From: Thozetella sp. PMI_491
Lineage: Eukaryota > Ascomycota > Sordariomycetes > Chaetosphaeriales > Chaetosphaeriaceae
Assembly: GCA_021432635.1 (NCBI GenBank)
Contig: MU270083.1
Span: forward strand, 128,114-192,113
Length of the DNA: 64,000 nt
Direction: 5' to 3'
This document shows positions 9,827-23,396 of the stretch, one piece after another. The notes beneath the pieces were generated by a model, which worked only from the letters and a program-made list of their open reading frames with translations, did no database searches and was not told the origin of the DNA. The position numbers and the translations under genes are program-made. Every line of letters begins with the position of its first letter. The first letter of the stretch is position 1.

Positions 9827-11462
9827 TTAGCATACTGACATTCCGCTCGCGGAGTAATACATGGTCATGTATACGCCTTTCTTCTTCGAGAACGCGAACG
9901 AGAGATACGTGTGCGTATAAGCCGGGGCTCGCAAGTCGGCTCGCGGGCTTTTATCATTAGTCAGTTAACGCCCAAGGTAGACAGGTATTGGAGGGAGAAA
10001 TGAGAGATACTCACAAGCTGTCCCTCACGGCGGCACCGTACTTGTCCGCCACGGCTCCCCAGCCCTGGAGCCTGAACACCTCGGCGAGGTTCTCGGCCAC
10101 CGTCTGGTCATCCGGGGCGTAATTCCACATGGGTACGTAGACTTTGACCTCAGGCAGCTCTCGCCCGGGCACCATCTCGAATCCGAAGCAGATGCCCTTG
10201 TGGCGCGTGTGCGTCTCCCGCGGCTTCTTGTGGAAGGAATCCGACACCGGCTCCCGCTCACCCTGGAGCAGGTGCCACACACTGCGCAAGATCTCGAGAC
10301 CCTGCAGTGTCGTCTCATCGTTGGCGAGCCCACCGAGCGTATACACATGTTTCACGACGTCCCAGCTGTTGCTCTCGGTGCGCCCGTACACCTTGACGCG
10401 AGCCCCGGCCGAGGGGTCAACGCAGTCGATGGCGATCATCTCGACCGGGCAAGGCTCCGGGCACGACGTGGCCATGTATTTCTCGAGCGTGTTTACCGCG
10501 GGCGTCAGCTCTGCGCCACAGGGCTCGAGGCCACGGATAGCGTCGAAGGTGACAGTTTCGCAGCTTCGCTTCGTTGATAGGGCCTTGAGGATGGGGAAGA
10601 AGTATGCCTTCATCCCCCTTTTCTTCCCGTCGAGGTCGAAAGCGATGAAGCTCTGGGGCGCGCGGCCGGGCAGGAAGGATGGAAGGCCGGCCTTCACCGA
10701 CGCCATCTCCTCTGCTGAGTGGAGGAACAAAGCCTGCACGAACTGGTTAAACCATCGTGTGTCGCACCGGTCTGCCTCTCGGGCGAGGGAGGGCAGAATC
10801 TGTGGCACGATGGCCTGAACAAACGGATCGGTTTCGGTGCCGGCCAAAGGACCGAGAGGCTCGAAGGTAAATCGGACCGTCGTCTTGCCCTTGGACGAGA
10901 AGTTCCAGCTGGGCTCGAAGGGAGAGTGGTCGTCAGTCAGCAGCGGCATCGTCTTCGCCTCGGAGCGGATTGGCCCAAACGTCGGGATGATGTGCTCAGC
11001 CAGGAAGCGAAGGTTGCTCTCCTTCTCTTCTACCATGTAGCTTCCGGCATAGTCCATAAGGTTCGCGATGGCAGGCTTGCAGGTAGCCCACCAGTAGCTC
11101 TGGTCCGCCGTCAGATTGTACTTGACGGCATCGCTCTCATTGCTCTCCGTTTTTTCAGTAGAAGACGCTGGGCTCGGGAGATGGGTTGCCTCCGCGTCCA
11201 CCTCTTCTTTCTCCGTGGTGCCCTTAGGCGGGACCTGAAGGATGATTCTTCCTGAGCTCGTGCTAGGGAGCTGCCTCGGCTCGCTGGGAAGGTAATCCTC
11301 TCTGTTGCGTTTCCGGAGCGACCGGATTGGCCTCAACTGGAACCCATCGAATGGCGGAGTATAGGATGCAGGGTGAGGAGCCGTCTGGCTGGCATTGCTT
11401 CTCGCCATCTGCAGAGACGAGGAAGGGCTAAGGGGCACAGCCGAGCTCTCGATAGCCTGCAT
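9827..11462 (-). CDS. DMATS-family aromatic prenyltransferase
   Basis: Exons 11462-10015 and 9947-9827 give 522 residues. The 66-nt intron has a GTGAGT donor, CTGAC/CTAAT branch and AAAAG acceptor. The enzyme should transfer a dimethylallyl group to an indole or other aromatic acceptor. PT-fold landmarks appear in order: the acceptor-side Glu in HSPFEPSWNF, TVRFTFEP, GMKAYFFP, RVKVYGRT, EVKVYVPMWNY. The last strand, YTHTYLSFAFSKKKGVYMTMYY, is supplied by exon 2. Without that short exon the fold would be incomplete. The first 120 or so residues form a low-complexity Ser/Pro extension not normal for the family; a second ATG lies 18 residues in. No PKS, NRPS, P450 or regulator sits beside it, so it looks like a stand-alone prenyltransferase. 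Its substrate cannot be read from sequence. Confidence 0.92.
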
Positions 11463-13537
11463 TTTTGATTGAGGTGCCGAAGGAGAGAAGCTTCGTGATC
11501 GTCTGCAGCAGTGATGAGAAGCTGAGGCTTGAGATGAACAACAGCTGGGCAATATCGAAAACGTGCAACGGTCTCCTGCCTTGATATACCTTCTCGGAAA
11601 GCCTATGGAACGAGCGGCCAGGGGCCCCCCAGTGGCTATGCCACCGGAAGTTTCTCCTTCCTAACGGAAGCTATGGGCCCAGAACCTCGGTGCTTTACTT
11701 TGGAGCTGGAGCTCCGAAGGCAGTGTCTTCTCCGTAGCAGCCGGCAAGCATGTCTCCCATGTCTTGACTAGTGCCCGTAAGCTTCTTGGGACGAAGCTTC
11801 AGCATTACTTCGCCGACCGACATGTGCAACGCCCAGAAAATTGATAGGAACAGCGTGCAGCATTGCTGAATACTTCCAGCCAATGCTCCCGTGTAGATGA
11901 AGCACTCGCAGACCATCCTCATTCACTTTCAAGCTTAACAAATCACGTTCCATGGTGGCCGAAGAGATTCAGTCAAAATCACATCAAATCTGAGAATTTG
12001 GAGCCGGCTGGACTGGGCAGTATACTAGAAGGCTCTTCAGCAGCCACAATGCATTAGCGCCCTATACCAACGGCTTGGTTCCGTTCGGTAGGGTTGGGAT
12101 GAAGATGAAACTGAGGCTGGCAACCCCAACGCACGTCCGTGACCTGGCCGCCTTGTGGGTGGAGCTTGCATCGGAGCTACACATTGGGAATGCAGCACCG
12201 CACACAGCCTCGCTTCTCGTATACGGAAACGGGAACGAATGTTGCCCTGTAGACAGAACACTGTATTTCCTAAACAGGATACCAGCACGAATGTACGCGA
12301 GTTCTGCCATTTTTGAGATGGCAAGCGCAGCTCCAAGGCTTCAGCATCGTAGCATGTAAGGGACACAGACTTCAGGAACAGTATGAAGTTAGAGTAGTGA
12401 AGAATCGTGTATTCCGCTTGAGAGTCTAGCCTATACTGATTTTGGTCATTGCTGGCGCATCCCATCCTGAGGAGCGCGCAATGACGAACATCAACCAGAA
12501 GGCATCGACTGCTTGCTACAAGAAACGTCCTGATTCCGCTAACAATTCTTCTGAAGGATAGTGTATTGGGGTTCCAATTCAGGAACGGGGCATCGAAAGG
12601 GGCATTTCGCTACTATCTTATGATCAAAAGGTGTTGTTGCCCGCCACGGCTCATCACATCTGGCTTCCACCGTCATCACTATCGACAAGATATTGGATAA
12701 ATGAAACACATTCTGTTGTTTCGCAGGACAATCCTTGTGACCCACTGAGGAGGACAGGACGAGCTCCATGCATCGGTATTTGACGTGGCTCGAAATATGT
12801 TCAGCAGCCAATGCTTGTGCGCGACAGCAGGCTATCTGGGAGGCATGAGGCGGAGCACATGGGACACAGCGAGCGGAAGCCACCCATGGGTCAAGTAGGG
12901 CTGTGACATGTATTCGTTTTCCGCAGCGTGGTATGAGACGTGTTTCTCAGAACTCAGTTACGGGGTGCAGCTGCTGGCACTCGCCATCGAGCTGTGCATA
13001 AGTTCTTACAAGTGACCTGGAAGAGTAAATATAGAATAAACATGATTAGCAAGGTGTATAACACGTGAAATTCCTGATACAATCCGAAAGAGAAATTCAA
13101 AGGATATCCCCATGTAAATCAGCAAAGTAACACCAAACGCGGGAGGCGGAGGGAGGAACTAGCAAGCGTCAAACTTACCAATCTCTTTCCAAAGTTACAC
13201 TTATATCCTGTACCTGAATTGTCGCACGGGTACCTCACCTTACCGTATCAGTGGCAGCCTCACCGCTTTCTACACCCCACCTCAGGACGAGGAAGCGAGG
13301 CGGCAGAAAAAAAAAGTCCTGGCTACCTTAGTTAGTAGCTGCAGATCACAGCCGCCGTTGATTTCTCCATCACCCACCCTTGAACTCTTGCTCTTCGTGC
13401 CACGGGCAGGCGCAATTCCAAAGCTGGGAGATCCTCAGTTGTAAACTCCAACTTGAGTATGTTTCTAGGAGCCATTTTCTCTCAAACATGCTAACACGAG
13501 CTCCAGACCCTCAAACATCCAATCTTGACCATTCTCC
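11463..13537. other. 2.1-kb intergenic region
   Basis: This shared upstream region lies between the divergent DMATS and Nop6-like genes. Short frames at 11695-12883 show no domain, no signal peptide and no consistent splicing. The part next to 13538 is AT-richer with poly-A and pyrimidine tracts, as in a promoter. I see no gene. Confidence 0.45.
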
Positions 13538-14861
13538 ATGACCGGGACCAAGGTTGCCGCCCGCGAGGGCCGGCTCAAGCGCAAGGAAGCGAAGCGGGAA
13601 AAATTAACATCGACAACCGATGCGACCCCGAGCGGCTCGGCCGCCACATCGGATAAGACCTCCAAGAAGAGAAAGCGAAGCAAGGAGGACGAGGTGGATG
13701 TGACCGCAAGCCCCAACGTCGAGGACACCAACGGTGCTACCGCCGAGGAGCCTGAGAAGAAAAAGAAGAAGAAGGACAAGAAAGAGAAGAAGTCAAAGAA
13801 GGAAAAGAAGGAGTCGGCCACCAATGGCCCGGCGGAAGAAGAGGTGGATGAGGCAGAGGCTTCACAGAAGGTGCTGAAGCCACTCATCCCCGCCGATACC
13901 CTCTATCCTGGCTACGCCGGTGTCCAGGAGATAAAGGGCGATGCTGAGACGGACGCTGGCAAATCACAGGACGACGACAATGACAAGAAAAAACAAAAGG
14001 CAGAAAAGAAGGCCAAGAAGCTGGCGAAGAAGCTGGCCAAGGCGACCCAAGCAGCTGCCGAGCCCGAGGCAGATACCCAGACCGAGCCCAAACCCAAGAC
14101 CAAGTCCAAGTCCAAGTCCAAGTCCAAGTCAAAGCCGAACGGAAAGACTACCGACGACGGCGAGCCCATGGCGGTTGATCCCCCAGCTGCCAAGAACGAA
14201 GAGGCAGCGGCAGGTGCAGAGAATGGCGACGATGGCCCCGCAGGGAAGTCGCGCTTCATCGCCTTCATCGGTAACCTGCCCTACTCCGCGACCAAGGAAA
14301 GCGTGTCGGCGCACTTTGTCTCCCTCCGGCCCAGCGACGTGCGCGTGCTCACGGAGCGCGGTAACCCGAAGAAATGTCGGGGCATGGCCTTTGTGGAGTT
14401 TGACAACTACGACCGCATGAAGACGTGCCTCGAGAAATTCCACCACACCGAGTTCAATGACGGCATCTCCCCGGTGCGCAAGATCAATGTGGAGCTGACG
14501 TGAGCAAACCTCTTCCCGTTCCCTTCCCCCTTCCCCCTTTTGCCCGCTCGCAGCACCCGTTCTCCCCCTTTCCGCCTTCATTCCTCCCGATGTTCAAAGC
14601 AATTCTCTATTGACGGATATACTAACTCCTCTTGAAAGGGCTGGAGGTGGCGGGAAGACCGCAGATCGCCAGGACAAGATCAAGGAAAAAAATCGAAAGC
14701 TCAACGAAGAGCGCATTCGGCGTACGCAGCGAGAGGAAGCCGCCAAGCTAGAGCGCCAGAAGGAGGCTAAGGCCAAGGCTCAGACGGTAGAGGAGAAGGA
14801 GGAGAACGACATTCACCCTTCCCGGCGGGGTAGGGTTCCCGTCCGGGGTAAGAAGTGGTAA
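13538..14861 (+). CDS. Nop6-like RRM nucleolar protein
   Basis: Exons 13538-14499 and 14639-14861 give 394 residues; the 139-nt intron has a GTGAGC donor and an ACTAAC branch. The N-terminal 230 residues are highly charged (runs of KKKKKKDKKEKK, KAKKLAKKLAK and a KSKSKSKSKS hexanucleotide repeat). One RRM follows, with RNP2 AFIGNLPYS and RNP1 CRGMAFVEF. The C-terminus is a basic coil (KTADRQDKIKEKNRKLNEERIRR) ending in RRGRVPVRGKKW. This matches the Nop6 group of small-subunit ribosome biogenesis factors, with a longer Lys-rich N-terminus than yeast Nop6. It should bind pre-rRNA in the nucleolus. RRM and basic tail are clear; orthology to Nop6 is inferred from layout. Confidence 0.88.
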
Positions 14862-15678
14862 ATGGAGTTGCGGATACGTCGTGTTACCTACCTAGGTCCC
14901 GCGGCACGAGGAACGGGCCGTCTTACATGAGGACACCGCTAGCCCGGCTAGTTCATCATACGCCTTACCAGGGCAGCGAGACGCAGGGTGCCTGCTCCTA
15001 ACATACCCCAATGCTTTATCCCTTTCACGAGCTTTAGGAATTACGGGTCATCTTCCAGGGCGTACGAACAGTGGTCATATACGGGTAGTCAGCGAGAAAA
15101 AAAAAAGTCTTTCGCATTTAACCATGAAATCATCGTCCGCCCGTATTCTCGTCTTCTTCCTTCCAAAGTTCGGCCTAACCAGCTATCTACAAAAAAAGCG
15201 GGATATCCTTTGTGATGTGTGATGCAACTCTGCAACCTTTGCAGCGCGAAATGTAGACAACCGAGAAACAGAGAAAGAAAAGTCGAGGGACGTCCCTCGC
15301 TGCCGCCTGGAATCTGGTTCGCCCGTCGCTTTTTTTGAGGGGAGTTCCAGAACACAAGACGGATATAATGTTCCGAACGAAAACCCGCCCAGTGTCCTGG
15401 TGGGCGGCGGTGACAGGCGGGAATTGTCCAGCGAGAAAGAGAGAGAAACGCTTAGAGCTCCTAACCAAATCAAGCCGTCTTTCCACGTAACTCCAAGTTT
15501 CGGGCATTTTGTCGCTTGTCGGCGGGCTCCGCTCCGCAAGCTATTCCTGACCAGCCCATGCAGGCCTTTGATCCAATCTCGGAAAGACTGAGACCTAAGC
15601 CATCTGGCCACACGAGAACGCAACGTTCGTTCGGATTCGGTCGAGATCCACAAGCAGCACGGTATGGGTGCGCTCCGC
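14862..15678. other. Convergent intergenic region
   Basis: 817 bp between the 3' ends of the Nop6-like and Rac genes. No supported gene. Poly-A runs occur near 15095 and 15190. Confidence 0.5.
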
Positions 15679-16731
<1,053 letters not shown>

Positions 16732-19700
16732 GGTTGATTAGACAAGACGTTTGCCCTCTTCGGAGTAGCGATGAGCTAAGCTTGGCTTGCAAACTTGGGA
16801 TCTCGGGAGCGGAAAAGGGGGGGCGGTGCGGCGGCCGGAGAATTGCTGGATAAAGTGGCCTGGAGGAATGGGGGTGGGAAAGATCACGGTTCGTTGAGAT
16901 AGCTGAGAGGAGGTGTGGTGGTGTGCTGCTGGCAGGTCGTCTCTTTGATGCAGAGACAAAAAAGCAACAGTGGTATCGATAGGCTCAAAATGCAGCTCTG
17001 CTGGGATTGCCGTTGCAGGTGAGAGCAGGTTTGGGGGGGGAAGAAGAGGGCAGGCCCAGATAGCTGCATAAAAAAAGTCGCGAAATGTTTCGACCCAGTC
17101 CGGAACAGCTCGGTGCCGCAGGGGGTGGTCGAATGGAGGTGGGCGAGAGGCCGAAGGTGTGTGTGAAGCACAGAAGCTGGGAAGAATGGACGACGAGTGC
17201 AACAGGGAGGCGGACAATTGGGAACGGTCCTCTCAACCCCCCCGCCTCCTGGCTGGCCCCCCCCTAAGATGGGAGAGAGCAGCCGAACGCGCTGGTTGGC
17301 CACCCGAGGCGAGGTACTCACTAGCAGCCTCGCTCGTTCGAGTTAGGGCGGGCAGTCACCAATGAGGGGCCGGGTGCCAAGACCCAGTTCTTTATGTGAG
17401 AGGTTGGCAGCGGGTGGAGGTACCGCTGGTACCTCGCTTTGCTGGATCTCACACCGCTGGAACCATGGGCTGCAAGTACCCTCCTCGCCTCTCCCAGGGA
17501 AAACCCCCCCCTCCCCCCAGGGCCAATGCACGGGGCAGAGGGGCGGGCGAGTGGGGAGGGTCTGGGACCAGGAGCCGGGCAGGAGGCCGGCAGGAGTTGG
17601 CTCTAACACTTTGGGCGTCAACCTCCTCGCGCCAGGAGAAGCGATTGGGACCACCGCTCGAAGGGGGCGCGCGGGGATCAAGGGCACGCGCGTGCCCCGT
17701 CATCATACAGGGCCATACAGCTTGTGAGGCTTGTGAGGCCCAGGGACACGGGCAGAAGTGACTGAGCTATGACGAGGGTGGCATCATTCAATCGACGTTA
17801 TCGAAAGACACCGATCGAGGCCTGCTTCCATCGGCCACCCTCCTTCTTTCTCGAAAAAAAAAGGGGGGAGGGGCTTCTTCCTTCTCCCGCCAGCCAGCCC
17901 TACCGCGCGACCACGATGACCAATGTGCACACGCCCTTGTGGTACCTACCGACTCAGTACGGATTCCGTACGGATCACGGCATGCCACACCTCGGGCCCA
18001 GGGTCCGTGGGCGGAAAGCGAGGCGGGCAGTGAGTCAAATCAAACCGTCGGGCAGCCGATCGCAGCTTTCTCCGTGCGCGACGGACTTGAATACCTCGGC
18101 TTGGCCCTGTTGGGTCTTGGGGGAGGGGGGTGCGTAGTGTTGCAGCTCCGTGCTCCGTAGAGATAGATCATCGAGGTTCCATTTCCCACCCTCCCCACCA
18201 AAAGAAAAAAAGAACAAGGTAGATCATACCTAGGAAGCTACCATGGTGAAGACTTCCCCTTCCAGGAGAGACAAAGTGATCCTATACTGGCAGGTTACAT
18301 AAGGAAGGTCCTTGATCGTGCCGTAGGCAGGAGGTGCAACCCCTTCTTTCCCGGGCCCTGAGCGGGAACGGCATACCTCCCACGGTCCCTTATCAGCTTC
18401 ATGCCTGCCATCTTTTTAGCCCGGATATCTAACTACCCTAGGCAGTCTCTACTCAAAATTGTGGTGTGTTGTGGAGGCGTCCCTAGTCCACCCCCCACCC
18501 CCCCCTGTGCCTGCAGCACTGCACACACTACAGCTCTTAAACCCCCGGGGGGACTTGGCAGTGCTTTGGGTGGGGAACTGGCATGCAGAGGCAGATGCAA
18601 GGCGAGACAGTTCGGATGGGCGAGAGGGAAGACACGCGGGAACGGTGCAGTGCAGGTGTAGCGTCCACCTAGAGGTGGAGAGGAAATAGAAGAACGCCCC
18701 TCCCAAAAAAGAAAAAAAAAAAGTTACTATCTTCTTATCCCCTTCCCCGGCGACGCATCCGGTATCCGTTCTAGTGATGACACGGATAGCCGTCAGCGGT
18801 GGTGGGCGAACCCACTTCCCTCGAACGGTCCTCCCCCCTTCGTCTCCCTCCTCCGCAGCGATCGATCCAGCAGCACGGAAGGAGAGCTTTCGAAATCCTG
18901 CCTTGGGGATCTGCTGGGCCTGGTGCCCAGAGCGTCGTCGCCTGGCGATCTCACAGTGGAGCTCAGGGATGGCCGGTCGAGGGGAGCTCGAGAGCTTGAC
19001 ACCCGGTTGTATGTTTCAACTGGCGATTGGACGTTGAAACCGTTGTTACCCTTGGCCGGGAAGTCCCGACTCTGCGTTTTAGCTAGGTCCCCCCGGCCGC
19101 TCTCTCTGCCCATCGATTTCGCCTCCTCTCTGCCCCACGGCGGGCAAAGACCCATTAGGCCACCATATGTACAGGCCGAGATCGTCGATCGGCGACCTCT
19201 TCGAGCGGTGAGATGGGGGATTCAGACGGTGAAGGGGGGAGGGGTGTGGGAAAAGGGGGGGGGAGGACCCAGAGCTAGGCTGCAGGCGCGGTCGACGGGC
19301 GTTTAAAAAGGAACAAATGCACCATGTCGACAGGTCCTGGCATTCTCGGAGTTCAGGCGCGATTCGATGCAGCTTTTGTAACATGGCTCTTTCCATGGAA
19401 CACCCGACGAAGCCCTCGCGCGGTGGGACGGCCAAGGGGCCCGGTCTGGGCGGAAACACTGCGCCCTTGATTCGTCTGTGTCGCGTCAGGCAAGGGACCC
19501 CCCAACGACCGTTCCCATCACGATGGACCGATCAGCTCTCTTTGCAACCCTCCATCACGTCCAACCTGCCTTGCCCAACCAACGCGCACCATGCCTGCCC
19601 CGCCGAGCGACGTCCCGGGTGAGGACGAAGCGCGGCCTGCCTACGTTCGTTGGTCGGTGGGAAGTTTTTTCTACCCCCCGGAAAGCCGCTAATGCAGCCA

Positions 19701-19861
19701 CGCAAAGTCACCACATTGACGAGGACCATCGACAGGTCTTTCACTACCGCTTCGCCGCTTCCACTGCTATCCCAAAGTGTAGGCTCGAGGCTGATTCCGT
19801 TCGCTATGCGAATGGAGGAGCCCCGCGACGCGGTGTTGGCCTGTTGTAGCAGTCGACACAG

Positions 19862-19890
19862 TTTATTTTATTTTATTTTATTTTTGTATT
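19862..19890. repeat. (TTTTA)n microsatellite
   Basis: Four to five tandem TTTTA units followed by a T-rich tail. It lies immediately beside the G-rich motif at 19900-19927. Confidence 0.85.
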
Positions 19891-19899
19891 TTTGAAAGA

Positions 19900-19927
19900 G
19901 GGGGGGATGGGGAGGGGAGGGGAGGGG
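19900..19927 (+). repeat. (GGGGA)n tract, canonical G-quadruplex motif
   Basis: Five runs of four or more G (19900-19906, 19909-19912, 19914-19917, 19919-19922, 19924-19927) are separated by loops of one or two bases. This meets the strict intramolecular G-quadruplex pattern with four-tetrad potential. Confidence 0.85.
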
Positions 19928-22579
19928 TAACAAGTACGGGCTGCTCTGCACATACCCGCCAGGCGCACAAAGGATGCAGGCAGACTCGGTTCTCTCTGCC
20001 ATGTGGCGGATTCGGAAGCATGACAGGCGACAGGGGGTGGGTTACACAAGATCGCAAATATCAACGTCGCGATTGCTTTGCCTACGCACGAAGCATGTTC
20101 GTAGGCTTTCCACAAAGCACCCCCACCGCCGCGCCATGCGGATCTCGACTTCTCTTCGGGCTGGTAAGTATAAAAGCGTTTTAACTGCTAGTCTGCGTGA
20201 GACACTCGCACACTTGCTCTAGAATAGAGCGCCACCGTTTCGCCTCTGCCGCCACGATTGGCAAGCTGCTTACTTTAGACACCCATTGCTAGACAAGCTC
20301 ATCAACCGAGAGTTTGAGACTTTCCTGGCCCCCTATTATTTTTTTTCTCTTTCCCCATTTCTTCTTTTGCGGAGAGCAGGAGGAAAGAGAGTCAAAAAGC
20401 GGAGAGGGGAGGCGACAGCTGCACAAAATACCTGTCGCATTCGACACCGTGCAAAGAATTTCACCCTCCCATTGGCCTTGTTGTATGAACTTGGAACCGA
20501 AGGCTTTGACTGCAAAGGACTAGTCAAACAACTACGGAGCCGGAACGCGACCATGATGACTAGTGCAGACCGGAAAATAAACCTGGTATCTACCTAATAA
20601 GCCCTAGCGGTTGAGGAAAATATGGTGGCTGAACCACCGCTGGAGCAGAGTGCCAATTACACTAGCTACCGAGCCGGTGTCTATACTTAATTGGAGGATG
20701 GAGCCTACTAGGTAGAGCTGTGAGACCACTCACATCATGAAGGAGCTTTGCACGTGAAGTCTAGGAAGCCTTATTTCCTACCATGCTTGCCATTTTCTCG
20801 CCAGGACATTTCATAGTGCGCCCTAAAAAACGAGGCATTGCTCCTCTATGATTTGCCGACGAGCCTGAGGATCTACCTAGTTTACGATGTTGCTTCAAGC
20901 ACAGCTCGTCCGCACTTTATATTGCATAGAGGCGCACATCTCTGTCAATAATAGCACAGTAATTACGATATTGTCGCATCGATGTACGATGGTGGTGGTA
21001 CATGACCTCTCTACGGGGGATTCTATCCTGTCAGCATCAGGTGTCTTCTATGCCGGTAAGTATCCGCCGTATTCTCTTGCTGGCGTCTCTAGCAAGGAAT
21101 GGGGTTATGATGGTATGTGCGATGTACTCCTTCTCCCTGCGTCTCCTGGCGGCGTGCCTTTGGAATTGCACAGCCGTCTGGCGGTCATCTTGACGTTGCT
21201 GTGATTCCTGTAGCTTCTCCATTCCTACGCATTGTTGTAGCTAGCATTTTTAGTCAAAAAATTGGCTACAGTTGATCATGGTCGATCTCATCTATGTCTT
21301 ACGAGGCGTAGGGGTCTTTTGTGTGACGCCGCGGCATTGGGCTAACAGCCTCACTTTCTCTGGATCACACGCTCTCTAACAGGGTCAGAGTGTCGGCAAA
21401 TAGTATGTGTAGCGCCCCATACTACATGTAGTGTAATGTAGTTTAATACTCTGAACAGGACATCTGGAAAATATAAGTTTGGTGAGCGCTCTCGGGGAGT
21501 TGCGTCGACCTTAACGCTACCCTTGACTCCCTTCACCCTCACGCTCCCAAAGCAGCTACTTCTTAGCAACGCATTGTCAAGGCCGAACCACAAACACTCA
21601 GCCTTTCGCCATCTTCAAAATGTACTCTGGCGACATCCTAATCCTCCTCCTCCCTATCCTACCCCCCGCCTCGCTTATTATTAATCCTCTCGAGAGCCCT
21701 TTCTCATGCCAACCGTTGCTGCTCGCTACGATGAGAGTGCGCGTGGGGTCTTGTGTTGTACGGCAATAATCATGAATTGGTGTCTGTTGAACTATGGAGT
21801 GAATTAATAGAACACACTAGGTTAAACATATACCAAGGTTTGTACAGGTCTGGCTTCGAGATCCATGGTCTGCCCATACAGACCTTCACTTAGGTTGAGT
21901 TGCAGTTTGAGATGCAATTCTAGAGATACAAATTTAAGCTTATAGAAATGCAAGTGTTATCACAAAACATTAAATCTCACCGCTACCCTATTCTACATAT
22001 CAACAAATCTCCCTAGGTAGGTATTACCTATATCTTATTTGTAAGATTCCCATGCCGCCAGTTGCTGAGGAGAGAGATTAGCAGCTCCCCTACCGATACT
22101 CAACCTACCAACGTCTTCTAGTAGCCTGTATTGTATATGCCTCGGTAAGGATCAAGGGAAAAATAGATGACCAAATCTATAGTGAGCACATGCGGTTCCT
22201 CAGGCACAACTTCATTGGCTTTGGATCAGAGTTCACGATTCAGATACCAACTCCAATTTGCATCTAGGAGCCGACCAAACATCGCCCAAAAGACAAGCGG
22301 AGCCGAAGACGGCTCTATATACAGTAGAAAGAACATACCCACATCGAAAAGAACCTAGGTACAGTCAAGGCAAAGGTAAAAAAAAAAAAAAGCCCTTCAA
22401 AGACAACAGCAACCTGACAACCGCATCTTCCTAAGAAATCAACCACGGGCCTTATAACCTTGTTCATCATCCCTATCGCCACGCTTCCCATCATAATCCA
22501 AAGGCGTTTGTTCGTTCCGATGCATAACAGGGTTCTACCAAGACTGGAAGGACCGATTGGCCCTCGATGACCCATTCAT

Positions 22580-23396
22580 CTAGGCCTGGAAGCTAACGGC
22601 ACGCGACTTCTTGTAACTGTTGTTGAAGTACTGCGTGGGCTCACAGAGATCTAGCCACATGTCGCCGGTGTCGCCGGGGCACCAGCGCGTGGCGCTGTCC
22701 GTCGGGGTCTGGTAAGCATCACGGCACAGGGTGCCTGCGTAGCATCGAATCAGCGTGCAGGTACCCGCGGCATGTCCGTTGCCCGTCGGTGTAACCTTGA
22801 CGTTGTCATTGCCGAAGGGAGTTCCGACAAGACCAGGGCCACGGCCGTCCAGGTTGCTCAGATCCCACCACAGAGCATCATTCTTGGTGTACTCGAGCTG
22901 AATGATGCCGCTGTTGAAGCCGGGGTCGTTCTTAGAGACCTTGACGCTAGTACCCTGTCCGTTGGCGATCCAGGGCAGGTTGAGGATTTGGCCAGGGTTA
23001 ATCTGAGCGTCTGGGAGTTGTCAGCTAGTGGCCAACATCTGAGGAGAGCCTCATGTGGGTCCTGGCCACGTCTCAGGAGGATACCTCGGGCCAAAAACGC
23101 TTTCAGGCGAAAAGCTGCCTAAGAGGTCCCAGCAAGGGACTCAGACATGAGTACTTACAATGTCCACAGACACCGTCCGGGCCGGCGTCGCAGTTCCAGT
23201 GGCCGGCACCGCCGACGCCAGGGTTGGCCTGACGGATGTAAACCGGAACATTGCACCTGGAGGCGAACAGGTCAGACAACTAAAAGCCAATGATTGGACA
23301 TGGTGCTGACAGAACATACCAGTTGTTAATGTTGAGGGTCGCAGAGGCCACAGAGGCCAGGGCGAGGATAGCGGGAGCCGTAATCTTGGTAAACAT
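22580..23396 (-). CDS. Secreted BYS1/antigenic thaumatin-like protein
   Basis: Three exons (23396-23320, 23256-23159, 23010-22580) give 201 residues. The introns are 63 and 148 nt with GTATGT and GTAAGT donors. A signal peptide (MFTKITAPAILALASVASAT) precedes a small beta-sandwich domain. The domain has NNWCNVPVYIRQ at its start, then IIQLEYTKNDALWWDLSNLDG, which is the hallmark of the fungal BYS1/antigenic thaumatin group (xQFEYT...YYDLSNID). Paired cysteines follow in the last third (GTCTLIRCYAG, CRDAYQ, RWCPG, DLCEP). Such proteins are secreted by many filamentous fungi and often change with host contact or growth phase. No catalytic activity is known to me. It ends with NNSYKKSRAVSFQA and has no GPI signal. 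It stands alone at the edge of a gene-poor island. Confidence 0.85.

Larger units (their letters stand above)
16732..22579. other. 5.8-kb region without recognisable protein gene
   Basis: It begins at the Rac start codon and ends at the 3' end of the BYS1-like gene. The first 3 kb is GC-rich with many G- and C-homopolymer runs and short frames of biased composition (Arg, Pro, Gly) but no domains. The rest becomes AT-richer toward 22 kb. I find no spliced frame with family resemblance. It may be a long Rac promoter/leader, a non-coding transcript, or decayed sequence. Confidence 0.5.

Noticed and set aside
12037-12883. Frames between the DMATS and Nop6-like genes
   Set aside because: No recognisable motif, inconsistent starts, and overlapping frames of similar length on both strands.
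7605-14861. A secondary-metabolite cluster around the DMATS gene
   Set aside because: Neighbours are a DUF7728 protein, a Ser-rich membrane protein and a nucleolar RRM protein; no backbone or tailoring enzyme is present.
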